Part shown: positions 1 to 6,935 of the stretch, in pieces
Layout of the letters: every line of letters begins with the position of its first letter
Position numbering within the stretch: the stretch's first letter is position 1
DNA from: Dehalococcoidia bacterium
Lineage (GTDB): Bacteria; Chloroflexota; Dehalococcoidia; Dehalococcoidales; CSSed11-197
Assembly: GCA_003552785.1 (NCBI GenBank)
Contig: PUOQ01000093.1
Location: forward strand, 1 to 20,791
Length of the DNA stretch: 20,791 bases
Direction: 5' to 3'
Program-made: the position numbers and the translations under genes
Notes under the pieces: model-generated
The model's input: only the letters and a program-made list of their open reading frames with translations
The model's database searches: none
What the model was told of the DNA's origin: nothing

Positions 1-242
1 CCTGGCCCTTTAGCCAGACGACAATCTTGCGTGAGCCATAGAATGGTGCATCCAGGTATCCCCGGTCAATCAGCTTCATCAGGTTAAGATCTTTCTCGGA
101 TGCGTCTTTGGGCTGGTAATAAAGCCCGGAACGGCTGATATCAAGCAGCCGGCACTGTTTGGTGATTGAGAGCAACTGATGAGAGTTACTAACCACCTCG
201 CGCCGCTGCTCTTGATTCAGCGACCCAACGCATTGTCGAGAA
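1..242 (-). CDS. IS3-family transposase OrfB, N-terminal part, cut by window edge
   Basis: This is the start of the catalytic subunit of an IS3-family transposase, which cuts and joins DNA with a DDE integrase core. Reading leftward, the frame is open to the edge and encodes typical OrfB N-terminal text: NQEQRREVVSNSHQLLSIT, then RSGLYYQPK, then DAPFYGSRKIVVWLKGQ. The last two are hallmarks of the HTH_21 region ahead of the DDE domain, which lies outside the window. The frame is -1 relative to OrfA and continues upstream under OrfA without its own convincing ATG. As is known for IS3 elements, OrfB is therefore probably made as an OrfAB fusion by -1 frameshifting. A run of four T (241-244) at the end of OrfA is a plausible slip point. 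The boundary at 242 is approximate. Whether the element is intact cannot be judged here. Confidence 0.85.
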
Positions 243-501
243 AATCCCGCTCTACCTTTAGCTGGCCGATTTGCTGATACAGCTGAGCGACGAGGGCAGC
301 ATCATCCTTTTTCTTCTGGGGCTGGTCATCACCGAAGATGGCAGCAGCGCCTTCCAGAAGGGCTTTCTTCCATTTATGTATCTGGCTGGGGTGGACTTCA
401 AAACGGCTGGAGAGTTCGGCTACCGTCTGTTCTCCCTTTACTGCCTCCATGGCCACTTTTGCCTTGAATTCCGGGGTGTGTTTCCTTCTGTTTGGTTTCA
501 T
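217..501 (-). CDS. IS3-family transposase OrfA (HTH_Tnp_1)
   Basis: This 94-residue protein is the DNA-binding OrfA of an IS3-family element. Residues 8-50 form the helix-turn-helix (HTPEFKAKVAMEA, then VAELSSRFEVHPSQIHKWKK). Residues 66-90 are a leucine-rich coiled-coil segment that in this family mediates OrfA/OrfAB multimerisation. The length is normal for the family. The ATG is preceded by AGGAG at 8-nt spacing. The stop at 217-219 lies inside the overlapping OrfB frame, the classic arrangement for programmed -1 frameshifting. The left terminal inverted repeat of the element lies about 60 bp upstream (560-587). It is the only mobile-element gene set recognised in the window. Confidence 0.93.
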   Translation of the reverse strand: MKPNRRKHTPEFKAKVAMEAVKGEQTVAELSSRFEVHPSQIHKWKKALLEGAAAIFGDDQPQKKKDDAALVAQLYQQIGQLKVERDFLDNALGR

Positions 502-559
502 GTGTTCTGCTCCTTTCGATTCCTGTTATTGTACGCAGCAGAACTCTCTCTTAACAACC

Positions 560-587
560 TGTCCGAATTCTGGGGTCCAACTCAACA
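560..587 (-). repeat. Left terminal inverted repeat of the IS3-family element
   Basis: On the minus strand this reads TGAGTTGGACCCCAGAATTC followed by GGACA, typical of the ends of one IS3 branch (TG start, a GGACCCC block, a CGGACA block). It sits just upstream of orfA. The exact outer base (TG at 583-587) and the target duplication cannot be fixed because the other end is outside the window. Confidence 0.7.
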
Positions 588-664
588 CTCTTCTACCTAA
601 GATGACTGAGTCTTCTACAGCTTGCCTTTATGTCTCGTTCCAAATTGTATTTGGTTGTATGAGG

Positions 665-1174
665 CTACTTGCCCGCATCAGCCAGTAATCTTTTCAGTTC
701 ATCGATGCTGGCTTTATAGTTAATCGCACTCATTGGGATGCGGTTCAACTGTTTATTAATTTCGTATAAATCGGCGTTAGCCAGTCCACCCTTCATATAT
801 ATCATGGATTTGATTTGGAAAACCAGATCGTTCATAGACCCCAGAATGCTACGGCTGTTTGTCTTTGCAATTACGATTTGTTGGTGCTTGCTTAACACGT
901 ATTCGATCTGTGGCTCTGTAAACCCTTCAGCCAGCAGGCTCGTAAACAAACCCAGCCTGAACACCTTGTCAAAGTTTTCCAAATCTGATTTCTTCATCGA
1001 GGACAGGAAGATTGAATAAAGCGTCTGATTGTTAGTGAATAGCAAGCACTTTTTTCGGTCTACCCGCAAGAGGTTGGCATGCCAATCGCACCAACCGGAA
1101 GACTGAAATGGTCCGATCAGTGGTTTGGTTTTAAGCTCGGTCAATAGCTTAGCAGTGCATCTTATTATTCCCAT
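665..1174 (-). CDS. DUF6933-like protein of unknown function
   Basis: This 169-residue protein resembles the DUF6933 family: a short IIRCT-KLL start (residues 3-11), then a WCDWHANLLRVDRKKCLLFTN block (28-48), where WHANL plus a 'KK/RKC-LFTN' strand is the family signature. A mostly helical C-terminal half follows. No catalytic residues are known for the family. There is no signal peptide or membrane segment. No good Shine-Dalgarno sequence precedes the ATG, but a TATAAT box on the same strand lies at 1245-1250, about 70 nt upstream. The gene stands alone between the insertion sequence and the TPR gene, both read leftward. The family assignment rests on recalled motifs and was not searched. 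The function is unknown. Confidence 0.6.
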   Translation of the reverse strand: MGIIRCTAKLLTELKTKPLIGPFQSSGWCDWHANLLRVDRKKCLLFTNNQTLYSIFLSSMKKSDLENFDKVFRLGLFTSLLAEGFTEPQIEYVLSKHQQIVIAKTNSRSILGSMNDLVFQIKSMIYMKGGLANADLYEINKQLNRIPMSAINYKASIDELKRLLADAGK

Positions 1175-1325
1175 GATTGTTGTTATCCAGTTTGCGGATT
1201 GCAGTTAATTCGCCAGTCGCACCAAGCTCCATTTTTTGACTGTAATTATAAACCATCCTCAGAATATGCGACACGTGCCTTGGTAAATAATCGACCGTGA
1301 CTTTTCGGTAAATGGTTAGAACCGT

Positions 1326-2267
1326 TTAAAGTTCAACCCACTCATTTTGCTCTTTTTCAAACTGCCTGGTGATTCTGACAGCCATCTTCCTAACTCTTTC
1401 CGGGCTAAATAAAGCATCACCTGCCCTTCCAAGGCTCACCCTATCGTTACCAGTTTTGGCTCTTTTTAACGCCTTCCTGGTTGCAATAAAATCTTTAACA
1501 GTTTGCTGGACTTCCAATGAGTTCCAGCAGGCATGAAGGAAAACCAGGGGTAAATATTCACTTTCCCACCATGCGTAGTAATCCATGAGGTAATCCTCGG
1601 CACATTCGGGTTGAGCCCAACTGGTACCATGCCACCAGTCACTTTTTGGCAGCTTCTGGCCAAGGAGCATTGGGGCAATGTATGGATTAGTCGAAAAGGC
1701 AATTATGAGAATGGTAGCCGCCTTTTTAAGTTTGTTTTGCTGGATAAGCAGAAGCCCATAATTATGAATGTTGTGGGGGTCATCACTATTCTCCTCGTAC
1801 CATTTGGCAGCTTCTTCAAGGTTTCCCATTTGGTGATAGATCGAGCCTATGAGGTAACGAACTCCCTGATTATCATTAGGGTTAAGTTCCAGCATTTGTT
1901 TAAATATATCTAAAGCTTTCTCAAGCTTGCCTGTTCTCCAGGCAGTAAGGCCAAGGCCATGAAAAGCCCGCATGTAGGGCCGTGTTTCTATTATTCCCCA
2001 GAATCCACCTTTAGGTATGTCCCTTACTTCAGAACCGGCCAGTTCAAAAGCTTTCCGGTAAAGAGTTAAAGCCTGTTTCCAATCACACTTTCTGTAGGCG
2101 ATATTTGCCAGGTGGTTATAGCCGTCGGCATAGGTTGGGTCTATCTCGGTACTCTTAAAAAAGTAGCGGCCAGCCTCTTCTTCATCACCATGTTCAAGGT
2201 AATCAAGCCCTTGGTCAAGAGCATCTTCGGCCTGCTCTCTTGTTGGGTTGCTTTCGTAATAAAACAT
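1326..2267 (-). CDS. Tetratricopeptide-repeat protein with ST7-like motif
   Basis: This 313-residue soluble protein has about four TPR units at residues 12-45, 46-79, 100-133 and 134-167. Visible TPR signatures are A..YF..S.EIDPTYADGYNHLA and the GLTAWRTGKLEKALDIFK repeat. The stretch ETRPYMRA (94-101) followed by LNPNDNQGVRY (128-138) resembles a motif in ST7-type TPR proteins and many uncharacterised bacterial TPR proteins. Residues 195-313 form a distinct aromatic-rich C-terminal region (DWWHGTSW, YYAWWESEYLPL). TPRs bind other proteins, so a scaffold or adaptor role is likely, but no partner is evident. The ATG has AAAGG about 7 nt upstream. The gene is monocistronic in appearance. Confidence 0.75.
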   Translation of the reverse strand: MFYYESNPTREQAEDALDQGLDYLEHGDEEEAGRYFFKSTEIDPTYADGYNHLANIAYRKCDWKQALTLYRKAFELAGSEVRDIPKGGFWGIIETRPYMRAFHGLGLTAWRTGKLEKALDIFKQMLELNPNDNQGVRYLIGSIYHQMGNLEEAAKWYEENSDDPHNIHNYGLLLIQQNKLKKAATILIIAFSTNPYIAPMLLGQKLPKSDWWHGTSWAQPECAEDYLMDYYAWWESEYLPLVFLHACWNSLEVQQTVKDFIATRKALKRAKTGNDRVSLGRAGDALFSPERVRKMAVRITRQFEKEQNEWVEL

Positions 2268-2314
2268 TTTTAACCTTTAGCAAGATTAAGTTTACCAAAT
2301 CCAGTCATCGGTTA

Positions 2315-2331
2315 AAAGCATATTATGCTTT
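2315..2331 (-). terminator. Hairpin with short T run, likely terminator of the GNAT gene
   Basis: The arms AAAGCAT and ATGCTTT form a perfect 7-bp stem with a 3-nt loop. On the minus strand the 3' arm runs into TTTTAACC. It lies about 145 bp downstream of the acetyltransferase stop and before the TPR gene, where a transcript end is expected. The T run is short, so confidence is moderate. Confidence 0.4.
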
Positions 2332-2474
2332 ACAGAATGAGAATAATGAAATAGGTAACAAAAAGTTTGCAATTACGCATAAGCAACAGAGCCTGGTATA
2401 GGTAACAATTTAAGCTTTTGCTGCCTGAGCTACACATTATGGACGATTGTTCAGCAATAACGGTTTTGAGATTT

Positions 2475-2918
2475 TTATTTTGTAACCAACATTTGTTGAA
2501 GCCAAATCCCGTGCTCTGCGAACCCTTCGACTTCAAGACGGTTTCCAATAGGCTTGAAGCCTAGCTTTGAGAAAAATCCAACAGATGTATTTCTGGCATA
2601 TGTTTGAATTGTAATCAGTGTTTTGTCCTGGATTAGCCTGTATAATTCTTCGACAAGTGAACTTCCGATCGCCATTCTCTGAAAATCTGGCTTCACCGCG
2701 ATATGACGTATTTCAATTTCTTTGCTGGATAGCCAATTAGCTACGAGTGCTCCCACAATATCGTTGCTGTCGACAGCAACGATTTCTATTTGAGGTTTGT
2801 CTAGTCTAAACGATTCGCGTATATTCCTTCTAAAGTTGAGAGGTTGCCATAGGACATCCCACAATAGCTGATCAACTTTTTTTTCTTCTTGACGCATGGT
2901 CACTGGCTTAATATTCAT
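2475..2918 (-). CDS. GNAT-family N-acetyltransferase
   Basis: This 147-residue protein belongs to the GNAT family, which transfers acetyl from acetyl-CoA to an amine. Motif A covers residues 70-91 (RHIAVKPDFQRMAIGSSLVE). The pyrophosphate-binding loop is QRMAIGSS, where the first glycine of the usual Q/R-x-x-G-x-G/A is alanine (A83) and the second (G85) is kept. Motif B is GFFSKLGFKPIG (114-125). The substrate cannot be told from sequence. A TATAAT box (2925-2930) lies only six bases upstream of the ATG and there is no Shine-Dalgarno sequence. If that box is used, the mRNA would be leaderless or nearly so. An internal ATG at codon 8 has no better ribosome site. It is divergent from the DUF7309-like gene. 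Confidence 0.85.
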   Translation of the reverse strand: MNIKPVTMRQEEKKVDQLLWDVLWQPLNFRRNIRESFRLDKPQIEIVAVDSNDIVGALVANWLSSKEIEIRHIAVKPDFQRMAIGSSLVEELYRLIQDKTLITIQTYARNTSVGFFSKLGFKPIGNRLEVEGFAEHGIWLQQMLVTK

Positions 2919-2924
2919 GGTGAT

Positions 2925-2930
2925 ATTATA
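2925..2930 (-). promoter_or_regulatory. Candidate -10 box for the GNAT gene
   Basis: A perfect TATAAT on the minus strand ends six bases before the ATG and is preceded by very AT-rich DNA. No good -35 box is visible. Its position implies transcription starting at or next to the start codon. Confidence 0.4.
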
Positions 2931-3026
2931 TCGTATTTAAATTTTAAATTAACCAGGTAACGAACCGTCAAAATGTTAAGTTATTTTAGCCAAAGTATTC
3001 CGCAACATGCCCAGCCGGTCTCAGGC

Positions 3027-3056
3027 TTGCCAAACAGGGAATTCTTCAATTATTAT
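3027..3056 (+). promoter_or_regulatory. Candidate sigma70-type promoter of the DUF7309-like gene
   Basis: TTGCCA (3027-3032), an 18-bp spacer and TATTAT (3051-3056) match the -35/-10 consensus at 5 of 6 positions each. The start codon is about 58 bp downstream. Confidence 0.45.
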
Positions 3057-3113
3057 TTACAGATAAAGGGTATAGCATCAAGGTATTAAGCGCCACCAAG
3101 TTGAGGAGTTGTA

Positions 3114-4145
3114 GTGAGTAAACCAAGTAAGGGCGATTGGTCTGCATTATATCAGGCAGCGATTGCATTCCAACAAGCTGAGCCATGGGAATGGATGGGA
3201 AACGAAGAATTGTTTGCCATTGAAAATCCTGATGATGGCGAAGTCGGCTACGGTACGATCCTGGGAAGCGGAGGAGAGGAGTTCGGGCTAGGTATGTTCC
3301 TGGGAGAGGACGGATATGGTGAATACAAAAAATTGATAGAGGAAGAAATCGAAGCCGGGGACATTGAAGAGAGCATGATGTCACATTTACTTTCGATGTT
3401 GCTGGTTGACCGAGGTGTTCTCAAAAAAGAAGACCGTGAAGTAATTCGTTCCCTCGGCCTGCGCTTCCGGGGCAGAAATGCTTGGCCTTTTTTTCGAAGC
3501 CAACCGCCTGGCTATGCTCCCTGGTTTCTGGAAAAAGGTGAGGCAATCTTTCTCACCGCTGCAATCCAACAAGCCCTGGTAGTTGCCGATGAGGTTCGAA
3601 ACGGTGAACTAGATCTCTTGGAGGGAGAAGCGGAAAACCTTGTTCTAACTCGATATTATCGTGGTGGTAAGTGGAAACAAGAATGGCGAAGCGTTCCAAT
3701 ATCGAGCCGGGGCAATGAAACTTATGTAGAAGACATCGACCCGGTAAAAGAAGCTGAACTCTATCTGCTTAGCGACAAAGTAGGTGCACATAGCGGATCT
3801 TGGGAATTTGATATCTTCATGTTACCTGTGCCTATCAGATCTGCTTCTGGAAAACTCCACTTCCCAATCTGCTTCCTTGCCGTAGAGAGCAAACTGGGGC
3901 TCGTTGTCGGCACAAACCTGACTGAACCCTGGCTCTCTCTTTCTGGAAAGCAGGACGAGGTTATTCAGATTCTAAAAGAGTCAAAGCAGCTTCCACTTGA
4001 AATACGCGTAGAATCGGATAAGGTTAAGCGAATAGTAGAGCCGATAACAAGAATACTTGGAATCAAACTGCGGGTAACCCCATTGTCTGTGCTACAGGAG
4101 GCCAAGGCCAGTCTCTATGAGCGTTTCTGTGGGCGAAAGCTATAG
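3114..4145 (+). CDS. DUF7309/DUF6930-like protein of unknown function
   Basis: This 343-residue soluble protein uses a GTG start, supported by GAGGA 6 nt upstream. The N-terminal part (8-75) has the pattern WSALYQAAIAFQ, PWEWMGNEELFAIENP, then GYGTILGSGGEEFGLGMFLG, which matches the DUF7309 domain as I recall it. The middle contains WPFFRSQPPGYAPWFLE (124-140) and an all-helical AIFLTAAIQQAL, features of DUF6930-containing proteins. The C-terminal about 60 residues (EIRVESDKVKRIVEPITRILGIKL) resemble the DUF6930 core. No function is established for either domain. They are often seen in proteins carrying SEC-C or plasmid pRiA4b-type modules, which are absent here. The gene stands alone, divergent from the acetyltransferase. 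Family names come from memory of motifs. Confidence 0.65.
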   Translation: MSKPSKGDWSALYQAAIAFQQAEPWEWMGNEELFAIENPDDGEVGYGTILGSGGEEFGLGMFLGEDGYGEYKKLIEEEIEAGDIEESMMSHLLSMLLVDRGVLKKEDREVIRSLGLRFRGRNAWPFFRSQPPGYAPWFLEKGEAIFLTAAIQQALVVADEVRNGELDLLEGEAENLVLTRYYRGGKWKQEWRSVPISSRGNETYVEDIDPVKEAELYLLSDKVGAHSGSWEFDIFMLPVPIRSASGKLHFPICFLAVESKLGLVVGTNLTEPWLSLSGKQDEVIQILKESKQLPLEIRVESDKVKRIVEPITRILGIKLRVTPLSVLQEAKASLYERFCGRKL

Positions 4146-4375
4146 TTACCCTGGCTTCTATGCCAAAGATAGCAGTATTCTCAATATGCCAACCTAAGGC
4201 AGCACTTTCTAAACATCAAACCAGTTTTTTCCTTAGTCTTGAAGTTGAGTTGACCGAACATCTTTTGTTCAATATATCCCGAGGGATTCGGCGTGGGGCT
4301 AGAGAGCCCGAATCAGGCATCAAAGCAATCGATGGCGGTCTATAAATCGAGCAACATAATTCCTCTATTGCCTAA

Positions 4376-4446
4376 CATGCTTTAAGCTGTTACAACATGC
4401 TTTGGTCAAAAAGTTTCAAAACAAAAAAGAGGTTTTATCATGCTTT
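4376..4446 (+). repeat. Three short CATGCTTT direct repeats
   Basis: CATGCTTT occurs at 4376-4383, 4396-4403 and 4439-4446. The first two are preceded by AA and spaced exactly 20 bases apart. It could be a small protein-binding array or chance in AT-rich DNA. Confidence 0.3.
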
Positions 4447-4600
4447 GCGTGTGGATTCTTTGTGGATATACACTTTTAAGAAAAGATAACCGAAAAAGGA
4501 GAATCAATGGGAGATATGAAGTGATGTTGTTTTGTAAGGACAGCAGGAATCAATCTGCCAAACCCGCGGCAAGTTTGATATAAAACATTAAGAATCAAAA

Positions 4601-4645
4601 ACAGAAGGAAGGTGGCAAAGGAAAAGTGCCTTCCTGCTGTTTTTT
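4601..4645. terminator. Strong bidirectional Rho-independent terminator
   Basis: The stem pairs ACAG, AGGAAG and GCA with TGC, CTTCCT and CTGT around a 9-nt loop, with small bulges. On the plus strand the 3' arm is followed by TTTTTT. On the minus strand the stem is followed by TTTTTGATT. It can stop read-through from the DUF7309-like gene and leftward transcription coming through the tRNA remnant. Confidence 0.7.
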
Positions 4646-4730
4646 GCAACTGAATACTCTGGAAGCAAAAGCTAAAAATTGGCGTTATTTTGGCGTTAAA
4701 ATAAAAAACACAGCATGTTACCAAAAAGCA

Positions 4731-4789
4731 CATTAGCTTTAAAAAGGTCTTGTGGCCAATGACACAAAGGTTCTAATTTGAAGCTAATG
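4731..4789. repeat. Nested inverted repeat beside the tRNA remnant
   Basis: CATTAGCTT (4731-4739) and AAGCTAATG (4781-4789) are perfect 9-bp arms. Between them TTGTG and CACAA pair around GCCAATGA. It lies 25 bp from the broken end of the tRNA-Lys fragment. It may be a recombinase-binding or RNA structure; the function is not known. Confidence 0.4.
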
Positions 4790-4814
4790 ACCCTAAATGA
4801 TATGCCTGACCTGG

Positions 4815-4854
4815 AATTAAGATTCAGCTGCTCTGCCAGTTGAGCTAGCGGCCC
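4815..4854 (-). pseudogene. tRNA-Lys(CUU) 5'-half remnant
   Basis: On the minus strand the DNA reads GGGCCGC (acceptor 5' strand), TA, GCTC-AACTGGCA-GAGC (complete D-arm), A, GCTGA (5' strand of the anticodon stem) and ATCTTAA (anticodon loop with CTT). This is the 5' half of a bacterial tRNA-Lys. After TTC the sequence leaves the tRNA: the 3' strand of the anticodon stem, variable loop, T-arm and acceptor 3' strand are absent, and no matching 3' half was found down to 4146. The gene is therefore broken at the anticodon stem. tRNA genes are common integration targets, so this may mark an old attachment site or a deletion. It sits at the junction between accessory and conserved genes. Confidence 0.75.
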
Positions 4855-5212
4855 ACTAATGAAAATATGGCTATCTTAAAATATTTGCGCGTGCAAGATA
4901 ACTTAATGAACGGTAAAAAAGCATCAGGTTTTTACCCCTGCCCCTCTTTTGCACAACTGGTATTATATGGGAATATAAACTTGTTGTAAGGCAAACGTAT
5001 TAAGGCCAGCATAAGTAATTGTGAGTCTATTCGTTGAAAAATCAAGACCAGTATCTGAACTTCTTTATTGAAATAAAGGTGAGATGGTAAACCAATTACC
5101 GGGAAAAACTGCTTTAAGCCTGATTATATAGATTCGCTGGCATGCATTTATCCGCCCGGGTCAATGCTTGAAGAGTTTGAAAGAGTTTACAGCCCGCTAT
5201 CACACTCCCTCG

Positions 5213-6406
5213 TTAGGCTATAGCATTTTGTGCGCGAGGGGGTTGATTATTTTGTCGCTTAAAATCCTTTTGGTAATTTTGGGTTGCATTATAATTAAAC
5301 CCTTTAAGTGTAAGGCGCTTTAATGGTGCTTTAAGAACAACTTCAAGGTCGCTAACTTTGCCCTTGTCAGCACTGGTTACCAGAGTCAAAGCTTCACCTT
5401 TTTTGTTGATTCTTCCGGTGCGGCCTATACGGTGTATATAGTCTTCTACGGTGTCGGGCATATCGTAATTAATCACGTGGGAAATACTGGAAACATCTAT
5501 GCCACGGGCAGCAATATCGGTGGCTACCAGGATTTTTATTGAACCGTTACGAAATCCTCTGAGGGCTGCATGTCTCTGGTTCTGCGAAAGATTTCCCTGC
5601 AATGTTTTAACCTTGTGCCCCTCTTTTATTAGCTGCTGGGCCAGGCGCTCAGCACGGTGCTTGGTACGGGTAAAAACAAGAACAGAATCTGTTTTAATTT
5701 GATTAATCATTTCTTTCAGCAGGCTTGTTTTAAGATGCTGCTGGACCGGGTAGAGTGTGTGAGATACCGTTTGAGCCGGTTGCTGTCGTTCGACCTGTAC
5801 TGTTACCGGTTGGTGCAGAATATTACATGCCAGGCGCTTGATGGCCTCGGGCATAGTTGCCGAAAATAGCAAAGTTTGTCGCTTCTGGATAATACATGCC
5901 AAAATATGCCGGATGTCGGGTAGAAAGCCCATATCAAACATACGGTCAGCCTCGTCAATTACCAGGATTTCAAGAGAAGACAGGTTCATCGTACCTCTCC
6001 ACAGGTGGTCCAGAAGCCGTCCCGGGCAGCCGACTACGATTTGGGGGTTTCCATGGAGCCTGCGGCTTTGCTCTTCAATATTTTCTCCGCCGTAAACGGT
6101 AATGCAGGTAAGCCCTGTTCTTTTACCCAGCTGGTTTACAGCCTTGCAAGTTTGCTCAGCCAATTCACGTGTGGGTGAAACTATCAGTGCCCGGGTGCCT
6201 TTGTTTTGTCTTGATTGCAGGTGCTCAAGTATAGGTAAAACGAAAGCTGCCGTCTTGCCAGTCCCGGTTTGGGCCAGGCCGATAACATCCTTTCCCTGCA
6301 TTATCAGCGGGATGGCTTCATGTTGAATGGGTGTAGGCACCGAATAACCCAGGTCTTTTATATTGGCCATTATGCTTGGTTTAAAGTTAAATATTTCGAA
6401 ATTCAT
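5213..6406 (-). CDS. rhlE: DEAD-box ATP-dependent RNA helicase, RhlE-like
   Basis: This 397-residue cytoplasmic helicase unwinds short RNA duplexes using ATP. All core motifs are present: Q motif (PTPIQ, 24-28), motif I AQTGTGKT (45-52), Ia PTRELAE (78-84), PGR (128-130), II DEAD (151-154), III SAT (182-184), V ATDIAARGID (295-304) and VI HRIGRTGR (325-332). The C-terminal tail beyond the second RecA-like domain is short and basic-polar (about 360-397), as in compact RhlE-type enzymes, so there is no RNA-binding extension of the DeaD/CsdA kind. The ATG has AAGGAG at good spacing, and a TATAAT box lies at 6430-6435. The zinc-ribbon gene is upstream on the same strand across a structured 229-bp gap. 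Cold-stress or ribosome/RNA maintenance is likely. Confidence 0.93.
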   Translation of the reverse strand: MNFEIFNFKPSIMANIKDLGYSVPTPIQHEAIPLIMQGKDVIGLAQTGTGKTAAFVLPILEHLQSRQNKGTRALIVSPTRELAEQTCKAVNQLGKRTGLTCITVYGGENIEEQSRRLHGNPQIVVGCPGRLLDHLWRGTMNLSSLEILVIDEADRMFDMGFLPDIRHILACIIQKRQTLLFSATMPEAIKRLACNILHQPVTVQVERQQPAQTVSHTLYPVQQHLKTSLLKEMINQIKTDSVLVFTRTKHRAERLAQQLIKEGHKVKTLQGNLSQNQRHAALRGFRNGSIKILVATDIAARGIDVSSISHVINYDMPDTVEDYIHRIGRTGRINKKGEALTLVTSADKGKVSDLEVVLKAPLKRLTLKGFNYNATQNYQKDFKRQNNQPPRAQNAIA

Positions 6407-6566
6407 GCTTGCTCCTTAGAGAAAAGGTGATTATAGCGTTGTTAAATTTTTATTGCTGCCTGCCTGTTTATTACTGGCATTGTTTTTTTTCTGTATTAAA
6501 GACCCTTCTTAATCTATAGCTTGCCATTTAATGCTGGCAACAAATAATTAATGAGCAGAAGGGCGA

Positions 6567-6641
6567 AGATAAATTAGTCAAGGAGTCACATTAGTTAAGG
6601 TAACCCGCCCCATGTGACTCCAGGGTTAGCCCGATTTATCT
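6567..6641 (-). repeat. Nested inverted repeats between zinc-ribbon gene and rhlE
   Basis: AGATAAAT (6567-6574) pairs with ATTTATCT (6634-6641). Inside it GGAGTCACAT (6582-6591) pairs with ATGTGACTCC (6612-6621), both perfectly. TAACCC (6601-6606) could instead pair with GGGTTA (6623-6628), giving an alternative fold. The outer arm overlaps the zinc-ribbon stop codon. No T run follows on the minus strand, so it is not a simple terminator. It may be an mRNA stability or folding element. Confidence 0.5.
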
Positions 6642-6935
6642 AAGGGGGCGTACTTTTCGGTAGCAATCGCTGCAATAAACGGGTTTATCGCTGCGAGGCT
6701 GGAACGGGACTTCGGTTTCTTTACCACATTCGTTGCAGGTCGCGGGGAACATCTGGCGCCTTGTTGCATAACCATCATTACCGGAACGCTCTGCTTTTCT
6801 TGCTTGTCGGCACGGCATACAGCGTTTAGGTTCGTTGGTAAAGCCTTTAGACTGGAAAAATTCCTGGTCCTCGGAACTAAAAGTAAACGTAGCACCACAA
6901 TCTGAGCATTGGATTGACTTATCCTGAAAATTCAT
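6636..6935 (-). CDS. Two-ribbon zinc protein (zf-trcl-like)
   Basis: This 99-residue protein carries four CxxC pairs: C10/C13, C39/C42, C67/C70 and C88/C91. Pairs one and two form one zinc ribbon, with an AEDQE-like FSSEDQEFFQSKGF helix between and PKRCMPCRQARK at its end, as in the zf-trcl type. Pairs three and four form a second ribbon (CNECGKETEVPF, PVYCSDC). The linker is basic (RKAERS, TRRQ). Such proteins probably bind nucleic acid or protein, but no function is proven. The ATG is preceded by AGGAGG at 5-8 nt. Both the ATG and the edge of that site lie in a perfect inverted repeat (6933-6984), suggesting translational control. The rhlE-like gene follows downstream, pointing to a joint RNA or cold-stress role. 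Confidence 0.8.
   Translation of the reverse strand: MNFQDKSIQCSDCGATFTFSSEDQEFFQSKGFTNEPKRCMPCRQARKAERSGNDGYATRRQMFPATCNECGKETEVPFQPRSDKPVYCSDCYRKVRPLR

Larger units (their letters stand above)
4146..5212. other. Long non-coding stretch with hairpins and a tRNA remnant
   Basis: No convincing protein gene lies in these 1067 bases; short open frames lack ribosome sites and cross the terminator. It contains a hairpin at 4285-4314 (GATTC/GAATC outside, GGGCT/AGCCC inside with loop AGAG) and three copies of CATGCTTT (4376, 4396, 4439). It also contains a bidirectional terminator (4601-4645), an inverted repeat (4731-4789), the tRNA-Lys 5' half (4815-4854) and an AT-rich imperfect dyad (about 4872-4900) just upstream of it. 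The stretch separates the accessory genes on the left from conserved genes on the right. Confidence 0.6.

Noticed and set aside
2330..2548. 72-codon open frame overlapping the GNAT 3' end
   Set aside because: It is a shadow of the acetyltransferase in another frame and has no signals of its own.
4160..4345. 61-codon open frame on the plus strand after the DUF7309-like gene
   Set aside because: There is no ribosome site, the composition is unlike a protein, and it crosses a hairpin (4285-4314).
4476..4733. 85-codon open frame on the minus strand
   Set aside because: It runs straight through the strong bidirectional terminator at 4601-4645, has no ribosome site and has a biased Phe/Leu composition typical of AT-rich non-coding DNA.
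4146..4854. Group I intron interrupting tRNA-Lys
   Set aside because: A self-splicing intron would need the tRNA 3' half downstream on the minus strand. No T-arm (GGTTCGA-like) or matching acceptor sequence was found down to 4146.
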